DNA of 64,000 nucleotides, from the NCBI RefSeq assembly GCF_003234445.2, contig NZ_CP126269.1:806001-870000 (forward strand), in the 5' to 3' direction. This document shows positions 7,570-16,827 of this stretch, one piece after another. Both the position numbers and the translations under genes were made by a program. The notes under the pieces were generated by a model, which did no database searches, was not told where the DNA came from, and saw only the letters and a program-made list of their open reading frames with translations. How positions within the stretch are numbered: the first letter of the stretch is position 1; each line of letters opens with the position of its first letter. Source of the DNA: Curtobacterium sp. MCLR17_036. Its GTDB lineage: Bacteria; Actinomycetota; Actinomycetes; Actinomycetales; Microbacteriaceae.

Positions 7570-8208
7570 TCAGGCGCGGACGAGCAACGGGACGAGGTCG
7601 GTCAGCGAATCGACACGCAGGTCCGCGAGGGCCGTCTCCGCACGGTCCGCGTGCAGGTGGCCCCACGGTCCGCGGCGCAGGAACGCGGTGCGCATGCCGA
7701 CGGACCGCGCGGGCAGGACGTCGTTGTCGAGCCGGTCGCCGACGTACAACAGCGCTCGAGCGTCGAGGCCCGACGCGTCGACGACCCGCTCGAAGAACCG
7801 GCGATCGGGCTTCGCGACGCCCCAGGCCGCCGACGACGCAGTGAAGTCGGCCGCGAGACCGACGTCCCGGAGCCGCTCCTCGACACCGGTCGGCTGGTTG
7901 CCGGCGATCCCGACGATCCAGCCCGCGTCGCGGAGCGCCTGGAGGCAGGGCAGCGCGTCGGGGTAGAGCTCGGTCGGCATGATCGTGCCGGCGCTGCGAC
8001 CGACGGTCGGGTCGTCGACCCCGAGCAGCGACCAGACACCTCGGTGGTCTTCGTTCCGCGCGATGAGCGCGCCGAGGGCGGCCATCAGCGTGAAGGGGGT
8101 GACCCCCGCGACCAGTGCGTGACGGGTCCAGGTCGCGGTCTCGTCGACGAGGGTCTCGCCGACGTCGAACACGACACCGCGGATCCCCGAGAGCGGTTCG
8201 TTCGGCAC
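7570..8208 (-). CDS. HAD-superfamily hydrolase
   Basis: A 212-residue haloacid-dehalogenase-like hydrolase, probably a small-molecule phosphatase. Motif I is VVFDVGETL with nucleophile Asp15; the second aspartate of DxD is a glycine, a common variant. Motif II is the VGIAGNQP strand near residue 100, motif III Lys133 in GVAKPDRRFFE, and motif IV YVGDRLDNDVLPAR at about 155-168, with the acidic metal ligands. A helical cap lies at about 20-90. The start is GTG 8208; CAGGCT lies exactly six bases before it, consistent with a leaderless message. The substrate is not predictable. The gene lies alone between MarR and a divergent small gene. Confidence 0.88.
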   Translation of the reverse strand: MPNEPLSGIRGVVFDVGETLVDETATWTRHALVAGVTPFTLMAALGALIARNEDHRGVWSLLGVDDPTVGRSAGTIMPTELYPDALPCLQALRDAGWIVGIAGNQPTGVEERLRDVGLAADFTASSAAWGVAKPDRRFFERVVDASGLDARALLYVGDRLDNDVLPARSVGMRTAFLRRGPWGHLHADRAETALADLRVDSLTDLVPLLVRA

Positions 8209-8253
8209 GCCACGAGCCTGCCACGACGCTGTGCGGACCGGTAGCGTGCCGGC

Positions 8254-8634
8254 ATGACGACGCCCGGTCCCGGAACCCCCTCGCCCCCTGCCGCCGTGCA
8301 CGACGCCCTGCTGGCGCTGCACCGGTCGACGGAGCACCCGTTCGACGTGTCGGTCGACGCTGACGGCCGCTACGTCGCGACCTACGTCCTGCAGGCGGAC
8401 TCGCAGCGGACGACGTACCGGTACGTCGTCCGGCTGCTCCCCGAGACCGCCGAGTACACGCGGATCATGAAGTCGACGAGCGTGACGTCCGTCGTCCCCG
8501 GCGCGACGAGCTGGCGCTTCAGCACCGGGTACATCACCCGTCCGGTGAACGAGACGCTCGCCGCCCACGGGTGGCGGCCGCGGCGGACCGCGTTCGGCAA
8601 GCTGTTCCGCAGGGTGCTCGGCCGCCCCGCCTGA
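8254..8634 (+). CDS. Hypothetical small protein
   Basis: A 126-residue soluble protein that I do not recognise. It has a Pro-rich N-terminus, a strand-like middle (FDVSVDADGRYVATYVLQ, TYRYVVRLLP) and a basic C-terminus ending in KLFRRVLGR. There are no membrane segments or catalytic motifs. Codon usage is like its neighbours and the frame is intact, so it is very likely a real gene. TAGCGT at 8242-8247 ends six bases before the ATG, the leaderless pattern seen many times in this window. It lies between a divergent HAD hydrolase and a convergent esterase, so context gives no functional clue. Confidence 0.75.
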   Translation: MTTPGPGTPSPPAAVHDALLALHRSTEHPFDVSVDADGRYVATYVLQADSQRTTYRYVVRLLPETAEYTRIMKSTSVTSVVPGATSWRFSTGYITRPVNETLAAHGWRPRRTAFGKLFRRVLGRPA

Positions 8635-8641
8635 GCGCCGG

Positions 8642-9628
8642 TCAGCCGCGCTCGCGGAGGAAGGCCACCTGCCGCTCCCAGTGCCGGAAGCCGCCGCCCT
8701 CGTGGCCGTTGTACGGGTACACCGCGATCTCGCGGTCGTCGGAGCCGAGGGCGTTGTACGCGGCGAACGTCGTGCGCGGCGGGACGACGTCGTCCATCAG
8801 CGCCACCGAGAACAGCGCGGGAGCGGTGATCCCCGGGGCGTGGTTCACGCCGTCCAGGTACGCGGCGGTCTCCCACACGGTGTCGGCGGCGTCGCGGTGC
8901 ACGGCGAGGTACTGCGCGAGCTCCAGGTACGGACCACCGACCGCGACGTCGGTGCCGTTCCGCCAGTCGGCCAGGAACGCGACGTCCGGCATGACCGCGG
9001 TGAGCGGGCCGACGTGCGCCTCGACCAGTGCCGCCGCCGCGATCGTGATGCCGCCGCCCTGGCTCCCACCGGTCAGGGCGACGCGCTCCGGGTCCACGCC
9101 GGGCAGCGTCCGTACCGCCTCGACGAGCCGCACGGCGTCGGTGTAGACGCGGCGGTAGTAGTGGTCGGCGGGCGATCCGATCCCGTTCGTCATCCACCCG
9201 CTGGCGTGCGGGCCCGACCCGTGCGGGTCCGGGGTGTCGCCGCCGGCCCACCCGCTGCCCTGGCCGCGGGTGTCCATGACGACGTGCACGAACCCGGCCA
9301 GCGCCCAGCCGACGCGCTCGCCGGGTCGACCGCGACCGCCGCCGTACCCGAGGAACTCGACGACGACGGGCAGTCGAGCGTCCGCGGGGCTGAGCGGGCG
9401 CGTGACCCAGGCGCGGACCGGGTCGCCGGCGAACCCGGGGAACGTCAGGTCCTCGACGACGAGCCCGGTCACCGGGGTCTCGGCCGGCACGAGGGTCGTC
9501 TCGACCCCGTCACCAGCGGTCCGGGCGGCGGCGATCGTGTCCGCCCAGAAGGCGTCGAAGTCGGCGGGGCGACGGACGTCCGAGCGGTGGGCGCGGAGCG
9601 CGTCGAGGGGCAGGTCGGTCAGTGGCAC
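8642..9628 (-). CDS. Acetylxylan esterase / cephalosporin-C deacetylase (CE7)
   Basis: A 328-residue alpha/beta hydrolase of carbohydrate esterase family 7, which removes acetyl groups from xylo-oligosaccharides and similar small esters. Seen in sequence: the oxyanion region EFLGYGGGRG, the CE7 hallmark DTRGQG at 119-124, the nucleophile elbow TGGSQGGG with Ser189, the acid LMDDVVPP (Asp279/280), and His309 in NGHEGGG. There is no signal peptide, so it acts on imported oligosaccharides, as is usual for CE7. The start is GTG 9628, chosen because AGGAGGA precedes it by seven to ten bases. Its neighbour downstream of the same strand order is the xylB-xylA pair, supporting a role in acetylated xylan use. 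Confidence 0.92.
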   Translation of the reverse strand: MPLTDLPLDALRAHRSDVRRPADFDAFWADTIAAARTAGDGVETTLVPAETPVTGLVVEDLTFPGFAGDPVRAWVTRPLSPADARLPVVVEFLGYGGGRGRPGERVGWALAGFVHVVMDTRGQGSGWAGGDTPDPHGSGPHASGWMTNGIGSPADHYYRRVYTDAVRLVEAVRTLPGVDPERVALTGGSQGGGITIAAAALVEAHVGPLTAVMPDVAFLADWRNGTDVAVGGPYLELAQYLAVHRDAADTVWETAAYLDGVNHAPGITAPALFSVALMDDVVPPRTTFAAYNALGSDDREIAVYPYNGHEGGGFRHWERQVAFLRERG

Positions 9629-9705
9629 GGGGTCCTCCTGGGACGGTGATGCCCCCGGCGCCCTCGTCGAGGGTGCCGGGGGCGGGTGTCGGTCCGCTGC
9701 GTCGG

Positions 9706-11277
9706 TCAGCGCGCCACGGCGCGGTACTGCTCGAGCACATCGGGGTGCGGGTCGGACGGCACGGTGGTCGTCGCGGTGTCCCACGTCGGCAGGGCACCGG
9801 TGAGCGCCCACGCGGCCTGCTTCGCAGCCCCTGCGGCGACGTACTCGCCGGGCTCCGGCACCAGGACGTCACGGCCGAACACCTGCGCGGCGACGGTCCG
9901 GACCGCCGGGTTCCGAGCAGCGCCGCCGATGAGCAGCAGCCGCTCGACGGTCACCCCGGTGTCCTGCACCGCGGCCAGTCCGTCGGCGAGGGCGCAGAGC
10001 ATCCCCTCGACGGCCGCCCGGGCCAGGTGCGCCCGGTCGGTGGTCGCCGGCGTCATGCCGAGCAGCGATGCGGTCGCGTCCGGCCGGTTGGGCGTGCGCT
10101 CGCCGACGAAGTACGGCACCAGGACGAGGCCGTCGGCCCCGGCCGGCGCCTGCAGCGCCAGCTCGCCGAGCTCGCCGTGGTCGACGCCGAGCAGGCCGCC
10201 GATCACCTCGAGCACGCGGGCCGCGTTGAGCGTCGTGACGATCGGGAGGCGCGACCCGGTCCCGTCGGCGAAGCCCGCCACGGTCCCGCTCGGGTCGCGC
10301 ACCTCGGCGTCGCTGACCCCGAAGACCGTGCCGCTCGTGCCGAGGGACACCGCGACGTCGCCCGGGCCGAGACCCAGGCCGAGCGCTGCCCCCGCGTTGT
10401 CGCCGAGTCCGGCGCCGACGACGAGGCCCGACCGCGCGACCGCGCCGCCGGGCAGCTCCACGTCGGTGGACAGGGTGCCCATCGCCTCGTCGGGAGCGAC
10501 CACGCGGGGCACGACCACGGCGTCCGACGAGCCCGCGGAACCAGGTTCCGGACTCTGCACCGCGCTCTTCCGCGGTTCTCCGTCCGGAACCTGGTTCCGG
10601 ACGGACGACTGGGCGGACGACGCGCCCGACACACCGTCGCTGGCGACGCGCATCGGCCGCCCGAGCGCGAGCTCGAACAGCTCCGGGTCGTACTCGCGGC
10701 GCACCGGGTCCCAGTGCGCCGTGCCGCTGGCGTCGGACGCGTCCGTCGCCAGGGCGTCGAGGTCGGGGCCGAGCGGACTCTCGTCCGCCGGGCCGTGGCC
10801 GCGGAGCCGCCACGACAGCCAGTCGTGCGGCAGCGCGACGGCCGCCACGCTGGCTGCGTTCTCGGGCTCCGCGTCGCGGAGCCACCGCAGCTTGGTGCCG
10901 GTGAACGACGCGACCGGCACCAGCCCCGTCCGGGCGACCCACGCCTCCCGGCCGAGCTCCTCGACCATCTGCGCGGCCGCATCCGCACTGCGCACGTCGT
11001 TCCAGAGCAGGGCGTCGCGGACCACGCGGCCGTCGGCGTCGAGCGCCACCAAGCCGTGCTGCTGCCCGGCGATGGCGACGGCATCGACGTCGTCGAGGCC
11101 GCCGGCGTCGGCGACGGCGGCACCGAGGGCGTCCCACCAGTGGCGGGGGTCGACCGAGGTGCCGTCCGGGTGGGACGCGCGTCCCTCGCGGACGACCGCA
11201 CCGGTCGCGGCGTCACGGATGGTGACCTTGCAGGACTGGGTCGACGAGTCGACCCCGGCGACGAGCTGCTGGCTCAA
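9706..11277 (-). CDS. xylB: Xylulokinase with an internal insertion
   Basis: FGGY-family sugar kinase phosphorylating D-xylulose to xylulose 5-phosphate. [12 protein letters not shown] at the N-terminus is the phosphate-1 motif, [10 protein letters not shown] and LLWNDVR the sugar site, [11 protein letters not shown] the phosphate-2/FGGY region, [10 protein letters not shown] the adenosine motif. The start is TTG 11277, which overlaps the xylA stop by four bases (TTGA), so translation is coupled. At 523 residues it is longer than usual. Between ALGRPM and [11 protein letters not shown] (about residues 208-254) is a low-complexity Ser/Pro/Gln-rich insert, whose DNA contains an inverted pair of 16-base palindromes (10537-10552 and 10583-10598). 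The frame stays open and the kinase motifs are intact, so the protein is probably active with a surface loop. Confidence 0.95.
   Translation of the reverse strand: MSQQLVAGVDSSTQSCKVTIRDAATGAVVREGRASHPDGTSVDPRHWWDALGAAVADAGGLDDVDAVAIAGQQHGLVALDADGRVVRDALLWNDVRSADAAAQMVEELGREAWVARTGLVPVASFTGTKLRWLRDAEPENAASVAAVALPHDWLSWRLRGHGPADESPLGPDLDALATDASDASGTAHWDPVRREYDPELFELALGRPMRVASDGVSGASSAQSSVRNQVPDGEPRKSAVQSPEPGSAGSSDAVVVPRVVAPDEAMGTLSTDVELPGGAVARSGLVVGAGLGDNAGAALGLGLGPGDVAVSLGTSGTVFGVSDAEVRDPSGTVAGFADGTGSRLPIVTTLNAARVLEVIGGLLGVDHGELGELALQAPAGADGLVLVPYFVGERTPNRPDATASLLGMTPATTDRAHLARAAVEGMLCALADGLAAVQDTGVTVERLLLIGGAARNPAVRTVAAQVFGRDVLVPEPGEYVAAGAAKQAAWALTGALPTWDTATTTVPSDPHPDVLEQYRAVAR
10537..10598. 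repeat. Palindromic element inserted in frame in xylB
   Basis: GGAACCAGGTTCCGGA at 10537-10552 and its exact reverse complement TCCGGAACCTGGTTCC at 10583-10598 are separated by 30 bases; each arm is itself a palindrome around one base. The element sits inside a Ser/Pro-rich segment that other xylulokinases lack. It looks like a small mobile palindromic insertion in frame. I found no second copy in the window. Confidence 0.75.
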
Positions 11278-12464
11278 CGAGCGCCCATGAGGTGCTCGAT
11301 GGCGAGCTGCTGCAGGCGGACGAAGCCGAAGCCCTTGCCGCCGAAGTAGGCGTCGGCGTCGAAGTCCTCGTAGGCGGAGCGGTCGGCGAGGAACGTGTCG
11401 TACGACTCGCCGTCGTCCAGCGTCGGCGTCGACAGCTCGCCGACCTTCGAGGCCTCGAGTGCCGCCTGCACCTCGGGGTCCGCGCGGAACGCCTGCGCAC
11501 GCTCCTTGAGGAGCAGGTACATGCGCATGTTGGCCGACGCGGAGTCCCAGACGCCGGTGATGTCCTCGGTGCGGCTCGGCTTGTAGTCGAAGTGGCGCGG
11601 GCCGTCGTACGCCGGGCCGCCCTGCGGGGCGCCGTGCTCGAGCAGGTCGACGAGCGAGAACGCGTTCTGCAGGTCGCCGTGACCGAACACCAGGTCCTGG
11701 TCGTACTTGATGCCGCGCTGGCCGTTCAGGTCGATGTGGAAGAGCTTGCCCTGGTAGAGCGCCTGGGCGATGCCCGCCGTGAAGTTCAGGCCCGCCATCT
11801 GCTCGTGGCCGACCTCGGGGTTGATGCCGAACATCTCCGGACGCTCGAGCGTCTCGGTGAAGGCGATCGCGTGGCCGAGGGTCGGCAGCAGGATGTCGCC
11901 GCGGGGCTCGTTCGGCTTCGGCTCGATGGCGAAGCGGATGCCGTAGCCCTTGTCGGTGACGTACTGCGCGAGCAGGTTGACGGCCTCGCGGTAGCGCTCG
12001 AGCGCGGCCTGCACGTCCTTCGCGCTGTCGTACTCGGCGCCCTCGCGGCCGCCCCACATCACGAACGTCGACGCGCCGAGCTCGGCGGCGAGGTCGATGT
12101 TGCGCAGGACCTTGCGGAGCGCGAAGCGGCGGACCTGCCGGTCGTTCGAGGTGAAGCCGCCGTCCTTGAACACGGGGGCGGAGAACAGGTTCGTCGTGAC
12201 CATCGGCACGACGATCCCGGTCGACTCGAGCGCGCCCTTGAGGCGGTCGATCTGGGTCTGGCGCTCGGCGTCGGTCGAACCGAACGCGAACAGGTCGTCG
12301 TCGTGGAAGGTCAGGCCGTAGGCCCCGAGCTCGTCGAGCTTCTCGACCGCCTCGACCACGTCGAGGGCGGGGCGGGTCGGCCCGCCGAAGGGGTCCGAGC
12401 CGTTGTAGCCGATGGTCCAGAGACCGAAGGAGAACTTGTCTGCACGGGTGGGCGTCGTTGCCAT
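11274..12464 (-). CDS. xylA: Xylose isomerase
   Basis: Interconverts D-xylose and D-xylulose (and D-glucose and fructose), the first step of the isomerase pathway. It is a TIM barrel of 396 residues, the length of the actinobacterial class I enzymes. Motifs are GLTFHDDDL with the ring-opening His54, [23 protein letters not shown] with metal ligands and catalytic lysine, and [18 protein letters not shown] with the second metal site. ATG 12464 matches the usual N-terminus ([15 protein letters not shown]). The ribosome-binding site is weak. It is transcribed first in a xylA-xylB operon from a good promoter (TTGCCA, 17 bases, TATGTT, reverse strand), whose -10 is covered by an ATGTTG-N7-CAACAT palindrome, so xylose-type repression is likely. 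Confidence 0.97.
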   Translation of the reverse strand: MATTPTRADKFSFGLWTIGYNGSDPFGGPTRPALDVVEAVEKLDELGAYGLTFHDDDLFAFGSTDAERQTQIDRLKGALESTGIVVPMVTTNLFSAPVFKDGGFTSNDRQVRRFALRKVLRNIDLAAELGASTFVMWGGREGAEYDSAKDVQAALERYREAVNLLAQYVTDKGYGIRFAIEPKPNEPRGDILLPTLGHAIAFTETLERPEMFGINPEVGHEQMAGLNFTAGIAQALYQGKLFHIDLNGQRGIKYDQDLVFGHGDLQNAFSLVDLLEHGAPQGGPAYDGPRHFDYKPSRTEDITGVWDSASANMRMYLLLKERAQAFRADPEVQAALEASKVGELSTPTLDDGESYDTFLADRSAYEDFDADAYFGGKGFGFVRLQQLAIEHLMGAR

Positions 12465-12492
12465 GGTGGTCACCGTTCGTCGTCGAAACAAA

Positions 12493-12511
12493 ATGTTGCC
12501 GCGCCCAACAT
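12493..12511. promoter_or_regulatory. Palindromic operator ATGTTG-N7-CAACAT
   Basis: A perfect inverted repeat, ATGTTG (12493-12498), seven bases, CAACAT (12506-12511). It covers the xylA -10 and the -35 of the divergent dehydrogenase gene. A weaker match (GTGTTG, seven bases, CAAGGA) is at 12520-12538. ROK-type XylR repressors bind sites of this general kind; the ROK gene at 16828 is the obvious candidate. Confidence 0.7.
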
Positions 12512-12523
12512 AAGCGGTAGTGT
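12496..12523 (+). promoter_or_regulatory. Divergent promoter for the Gfo/ThuA gene set
   Basis: On the forward strand, -35-like TTGCCG (12496-12501), a 16-base spacer and -10-like TAGTGT (12518-12523). It overlaps the xylA promoter face to face, so one bound repressor would shut both. It is a weaker match than the xylA promoter. Confidence 0.5.
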
Positions 12524-12535
12524 TGGCTGTGGCAA
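12507..12535 (-). promoter_or_regulatory. xylA promoter
   Basis: On the reverse strand, -35 TTGCCA (12535-12530), a 17-base spacer and -10 TATGTT (12512-12507). This is close to the vegetative sigma consensus and directed toward xylA, about 40 bases ahead of its ATG. Confidence 0.65.
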
Positions 12536-12561
12536 GGACGTGATCGCAAAGGAGCGAGCGG

Positions 12562-13758
12562 ATGGCAAGTGTGTCGACGGCACAGCAACGACTGCGGGTC
12601 GCCATGGTCGGGCACGGCTTCATGGGAGCCGCGCACTCACAGGCGTGGCGGACCGCTCCCCGGTTCTTCGACCTCGGCGCCGAACCCGAGATGGCGGTGA
12701 TCGTCGGGCGTGATGCCGGACGCACCGAGGCCGCCCGGCAGCAGTACGGCTGGCAGGCAGCGTCCACCGACTGGCGTGCCGTCGTCGCCGACCCGGACGT
12801 CGACGTGGTCGACGTCGTGTCCCCGGGGTCGTCGCACGTCGAGATCGCGATCGCCGCGCTCGAGGCCGGCAAGCACGTCCTGTGCGAGAAACCGCTCGCC
12901 AACACCGTCGCCGAGGCCGAGGCGATGACCGCCGCCGCCGACGCAGCACGTGCGCGGGGTGTCCGGGCGATGGTCGGGTTCAGCTACCGCCGGGTGCCGG
13001 CCATCGCGTTCGCCCGGCAGCTCGTGCAGGACGGCCGGATCGGCACCGTCCGCCAGGTCCGCGCGCTCTACCTGCAGGACTGGCTCGCCGACGCCGACGG
13101 CCCGATGACCTGGCGGCTCGACAAGTCGCTCGCCGGTTCCGGCGCACTCGGCGACATCGGTGCGCACGCGATCGACCTCGTCGAGCACGTCACCGGCGGT
13201 TCGCTCGCCACGGTGTCCGGCACGCTCGAGACCTTCGTCACCGAGCGGCCGCTCATGGCCGAGGGCGTCGGGCTGTCCGGCACCGCCTCCGAGGAGCGCG
13301 GCCAGGTCACGGTCGACGACGCCGCGTTCTTCACCGCACGGCTGACCGGCGGCGCGGCGGACGGTGCGATCGGCACGTTCGAGGCGACGCGCTACGCGCC
13401 CGGCCGGAAGAACGGCCTGACGCTCGAGATCAGCGGGTCCGAAGGCGCGATCCAGTTCGACCTCGAGGCGATGAACGAACTCCGGCTGTACGAGTCGAAC
13501 GCCCCTGCGGGGGAGCAGGGCTTCCGCCGGATCCTGGTCACCGAACCCGAGCACCCCTACATGGCCGCGTGGTGGCCGACCGGGCACCTCATCGGCTACG
13601 AGCACACCTTCAGCCACCAGGTGAAGGACTTCGTCGACGCCATCGTCGCCGGCACCGACCCGTCGCCGTCGTTCGCCGACGGCCTGCACGTGCAGCGGGT
13701 CCTCGACGCCGTCGAGCGCAGCGCCGCCGCCGGCAGCAGCTGGACGGTGACCTCGTGA
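12562..13758 (+). CDS. Gfo/Idh/MocA-family oxidoreductase
   Basis: A 398-residue NAD(P)-dependent sugar dehydrogenase. The Rossmann start is [17 protein letters not shown] at 13-29; the family motif [11 protein letters not shown] is at about 106-116 with the cofactor/catalytic lysine; GFSYRRVPA and [15 protein letters not shown] carry the substrate-side His and Asp. ATG 12562 has AAAGGAG at a proper distance. It is the first gene of a set in which every following gene but one overlaps its predecessor by four bases. It stands opposite xylA under a shared operator. Substrate unknown; genes of this kind next to ThuA and a TIM-barrel isomerase often act on 3-keto sugars or glycosides, which is an inference here. 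Confidence 0.92.
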   Translation: MASVSTAQQRLRVAMVGHGFMGAAHSQAWRTAPRFFDLGAEPEMAVIVGRDAGRTEAARQQYGWQAASTDWRAVVADPDVDVVDVVSPGSSHVEIAIAALEAGKHVLCEKPLANTVAEAEAMTAAADAARARGVRAMVGFSYRRVPAIAFARQLVQDGRIGTVRQVRALYLQDWLADADGPMTWRLDKSLAGSGALGDIGAHAIDLVEHVTGGSLATVSGTLETFVTERPLMAEGVGLSGTASEERGQVTVDDAAFFTARLTGGAADGAIGTFEATRYAPGRKNGLTLEISGSEGAIQFDLEAMNELRLYESNAPAGEQGFRRILVTEPEHPYMAAWWPTGHLIGYEHTFSHQVKDFVDAIVAGTDPSPSFADGLHVQRVLDAVERSAAAGSSWTVTS

Positions 13759-14462
13759 GCGCCGCCGACGGCACACGCCAGGCCCTGGTCGTCCGCGGGG
13801 GCTGGGACGGCCACCAGCCCGTCGAGACCACCGACCTGTTCGTGCCGTTCCTGCGTGACAAAGGCTTCGCGGTCCGGGTGTCCGACTCGACGGCCGTCTA
13901 CGCCGACGAGTCCGTCATGGCCGAGGTCGACCTGATCGTCCAGGTCGTCACGATGTCGACCATCGCCGACGACGAGTTCGCCGGGCTGCAACGCGCCGTG
14001 CTGGGCGGTGCGGGTCTGGCCGGGTGGCACGGCGGCATCGCCGACGCGTTCCGGAACACCGCCGACTACCTGCACATGATCGGCGGCCAGTTCGCGCACC
14101 ACGCGGGCAAGCACCCCGACGAACGGGCCGGCGAGCAGTCGGACAACTACATCCCGTACACGGTGCACGTCACCGACCTCGGGCACGAGCACCCGATCAC
14201 GCAGGGCATCGAGGACTTCGACCTCGTCACCGAGCAGTACTGGGTGCTGTCCGACGAGTACAACGACGTCCTCGCGACCACCACGCAGGAGGCCCGCGAC
14301 TTCGACGCGTGGAACCGGCCGGTGACCGCACCGGCGATCTGGACCCGACAGTGGGGCGAGGGCCGCGTGTTCGTGTCGGCTCCCGGGCACCGACTCGAGG
14401 TCGTCGAGTCGCAACCGCTCCGCACCATCATCGAACGGGGGCTGCTGTGGGCAGCACGGTGA
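13755..14462 (+). CDS. ThuA-like (trehalose utilisation) protein
   Basis: A 235-residue protein of the ThuA family, which has a class I glutamine-amidotransferase-like fold. Visible hallmarks: ALVVRGGWDGHQPVET at the N-terminus, LAGWHGGIADAFRNTADYLHMIGGQF in the middle, YTVHVTDLGHEHPITQGIEDF, and WTRQWGEGRVFVSAPGH near the C-terminus. GTG 13755 overlaps the stop of the preceding dehydrogenase (GTGA). Family knowledge: ThuA supports disaccharide use in rhizobia through 3-keto intermediates, but the reaction is still poorly defined. Sandwiched between two Gfo-type dehydrogenases and followed by a sugar isomerase, it probably belongs to a keto-sugar pathway. Confidence 0.88.
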   Translation: MSAADGTRQALVVRGGWDGHQPVETTDLFVPFLRDKGFAVRVSDSTAVYADESVMAEVDLIVQVVTMSTIADDEFAGLQRAVLGGAGLAGWHGGIADAFRNTADYLHMIGGQFAHHAGKHPDERAGEQSDNYIPYTVHVTDLGHEHPITQGIEDFDLVTEQYWVLSDEYNDVLATTTQEARDFDAWNRPVTAPAIWTRQWGEGRVFVSAPGHRLEVVESQPLRTIIERGLLWAAR

Positions 14463-15559
14463 ACGAAGGGGTGCTCCGGGTCGGCGTGGTCGGCGTGGGC
14501 GTGATCAGCCAGCAGTACTTCGAGCACTTCCCGGCCCTGCCCGGCCTCGAGCTCGCCGCGGTCGCCGACCTCGACGTCGCCCGGGCCGAGGCCGTCGGTA
14601 CGGCACAGGGCGTGCGGGGCACGAGCGTCGACGACCTGCTCGCCGCCGACGACGTCGACGTGGTGCTCAACCTGACGATCCCGGCCGCGCACGCCGACGT
14701 CGCCACCCGCGCGCTCGCCGCCGGCAAGCACGTCTACGGCGAGAAGCCGCTGGCGATGTCGACGGCCGAGGCCGCCCCGGTGCTCGAGGCCGCCCGCGCC
14801 GCCGGCCTGCGCGTCGGCAGCGCCCCGGACACCGTCCTCGGCACCGGCATCCAGACCGCGCGGGCCGCCCTCGACGACGGCCTGGTCGGCACCCCGGTCG
14901 GGGCCGCCGTCTCGTGGAGTGCTCCCGGTCACGAGCTCTGGCACCCGGCGCCGGCGTTCTACTACCAGCCGGGCGGCGGACCGCTCCTCGACATGGGGCC
15001 GTACTACCTGACGAGCCTCGTCACGTTCTTCGGGCCGGTCGTCCGGGTCAGCGGCAGTGCCACCCGCTCCACCCGGGAACGCACCGTCGCGACCGGGCCG
15101 AACGCCGGCACGCCGATCCCGGTCGACATCGACACGCACATCGTCGCGATCCTCGAGCACGAGAACGGCGTGGTCTCCACCGTCACCGTCTCGTTCGAGG
15201 TCTGGGCCACCCGCGCACCGCTCTTCGAGGTGTACGGCACCGCCGGCACCCTGGGCGTCCCGGACCCGAACCGGTTCTCGGACACCGTGTCGATCGCCAC
15301 CGCGGACGACCGCACCTGGCGCGACCTGCCGGTCGCCGCCGGGTACGCCGACGCCGGCCGCGGCTACGGGCTCGCCGACATGGCGCACGCGCTCGCGACG
15401 GAGCGGCCGCACCGGGCCTCCGGCGACCTGGCGTTCCACGTGCTCGAGGTCATGGAGGCGGTCTCGGCCGCCGCCCGTGACCACGCGGTCGTCGACGTGC
15501 ACTCGCGCGTCGAGCGACCCGCCACCGTCCCCGCCGGGTCCGCACCCGGATCCTGGTGA
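14459..15559 (+). CDS. Gfo/Idh/MocA-family oxidoreductase
   Basis: A second NAD(P)-dependent dehydrogenase of the family, 366 residues. The Rossmann motif [17 protein letters not shown] is at the N-terminus; [12 protein letters not shown] holds the conserved lysine; [21 protein letters not shown] is the substrate-site helix of the subgroup that includes putative oxidoreductases of sugar operons. Several in-frame GTGs exist (14447, 14459, 14471); I choose 14459 because it overlaps the ThuA stop by four bases, like the other junctions here. It is only distantly similar to the first dehydrogenase in this set, so the two probably handle different steps or substrates. Confidence 0.9.
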   Translation: MNEGVLRVGVVGVGVISQQYFEHFPALPGLELAAVADLDVARAEAVGTAQGVRGTSVDDLLAADDVDVVLNLTIPAAHADVATRALAAGKHVYGEKPLAMSTAEAAPVLEAARAAGLRVGSAPDTVLGTGIQTARAALDDGLVGTPVGAAVSWSAPGHELWHPAPAFYYQPGGGPLLDMGPYYLTSLVTFFGPVVRVSGSATRSTRERTVATGPNAGTPIPVDIDTHIVAILEHENGVVSTVTVSFEVWATRAPLFEVYGTAGTLGVPDPNRFSDTVSIATADDRTWRDLPVAAGYADAGRGYGLADMAHALATERPHRASGDLAFHVLEVMEAVSAAARDHAVVDVHSRVERPATVPAGSAPGSW

Positions 15560-15590
15560 CGGTACCCGACCACCGCGAGGAAGGACGACG

Positions 15591-16643
15591 ATGACGACGA
15601 CGACGGACGCGAGCGACACGACGGAGACGACCCGGGCCTCCCGGCCGGTCACCCTGTTCACCGGACAGTGGGCCGACCTGCCCTTCGAGGAGGTCGCCCG
15701 GCTCGCCGGCGAGTGGGGCTACGACGGACTCGAGATCGCCTGCTGGGGCGACCACCTGGACGTCCGGCGCGCCGCGACGGACCCTTCGTACGTCGCCGAG
15801 CGCAAGGCGATCCTGGAACGCAACGGGCTGCAGGTCTGGACCATCGCGAACCACCTGACCGGCCAGGCCGTGTGCGACGACCCCATCGACCAGCGGCACG
15901 AGGACATCCTCGCCCCGCACGTGTGGGGCGACGGCGACCCCGAGGGCGTGCGGCAGCGCGCCGCCGAGGAACTGCAGTGGACGGCCCGTGCCGCCGCGGC
16001 GCTCGGTGTCGACACCGTCACCGGCTTCTCCGGCTCGTCGATCTGGAAGACCGTCGCCGGGTTCCCGCCCGTACCGCCGTCGATGATCGACGCCGGGTAC
16101 CAGGACTTCCACGACCGCTGGTCGCCGATCCTCGACGTCTTCGAGGAGGTCGGGGTCCGGTTCGCGCTCGAGGTGCACCCGTCCGAGATCGCGTACGACT
16201 ACTGGACCGCTCGTCGGGCGTTGGACGTCTTCGCGGACCGGCCGGCGTTCGGGTTCAACTTCGACCCGTCGCACTTCGTCTGGCAGGACCTCGACCCCGC
16301 CGCGTTCCTGCTCGACTTCGCCGACCGGGTGTACCACGTGCACTGCAAGGAGTCGGTGAAGCAGCTCGACGGCCGCAACGGGCGACTGGGCTCACACCTG
16401 CCGTGGGGCGACCCCCGGCGCGGGTGGGACTTCGTCACCGCCGGCCACGGGGACGTGCCGTGGGAGCGGGTCTTCCGCGTGCTCAACCACATCGGCTACG
16501 CCGGCCCGACCAGCGTCGAATGGGAGGACGCCGGCATGGACCGACTCGTCGGCGGGCCCGAAGCGCTGGCGTTCGTCCGGCGGCTCGGCACCATCGCGCC
16601 GCCCGAGGCCGCCTTCGACGCCGCGTTCAGCCGCTCACGCTGA
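15591..16643 (+). CDS. Sugar phosphate isomerase/epimerase (AP endonuclease 2-like TIM barrel)
   Basis: A 350-residue xylose-isomerase-like TIM barrel. [28 protein letters not shown] is the usual first strand and helix; [16 protein letters not shown] and [13 protein letters not shown] supply Glu, His and Asp metal ligands; VYHVHCKES and [11 protein letters not shown] complete the site. ATG 15591 has GAGGAAGG upstream. It lies 31 bases after the second dehydrogenase, the only non-overlapping junction in this set apart from the following gap. Related proteins epimerise or isomerise sugars or inositols, or act as hydratases on 3-keto sugars. It probably works with the two dehydrogenases and ThuA. 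Confidence 0.9.
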   Translation: MTTTTDASDTTETTRASRPVTLFTGQWADLPFEEVARLAGEWGYDGLEIACWGDHLDVRRAATDPSYVAERKAILERNGLQVWTIANHLTGQAVCDDPIDQRHEDILAPHVWGDGDPEGVRQRAAEELQWTARAAAALGVDTVTGFSGSSIWKTVAGFPPVPPSMIDAGYQDFHDRWSPILDVFEEVGVRFALEVHPSEIAYDYWTARRALDVFADRPAFGFNFDPSHFVWQDLDPAAFLLDFADRVYHVHCKESVKQLDGRNGRLGSHLPWGDPRRGWDFVTAGHGDVPWERVFRVLNHIGYAGPTSVEWEDAGMDRLVGGPEALAFVRRLGTIAPPEAAFDAAFSRSR

Positions 16644-16692
16644 GCGGGCCGGGCCGGGCCGGGGCGGGGCTGCGCGTCCACGGGACCGGGCG

Positions 16693-16770
16693 GGTCACCG
16701 CCGCGGGTCGGACCCGGGACCCCGAACCCGGACCCCGAACGCCGGACCCCGGACCCCGGACCCCGGGCGC
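16693..16770. repeat. Degenerate GGACCCC tract in the gap before the ROK gene
   Basis: The 184-base gap 16644-16827 has no gene. It starts with CGGGCC-type runs and continues as a degenerate seven-base tandem (CGGACCC, GGACCCC variants) up to about 16770. No clear stem-loop or promoter is visible. GAGGGAC before 16828 is the ribosome-binding site of the next gene. Confidence 0.6.
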
Positions 16771-16827
16771 AGACCGTGGGCTCCGGGCCTCCATCCACCA
16801 TCCACCACCGACCACGACGAGGGACCG

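Noticed and set aside
9622..11349. Long forward frames opposite xylB and xylA
   Set aside because: Arg/Pro/Ala-rich antisense shadows. The reverse strand carries intact kinase and isomerase motifs.
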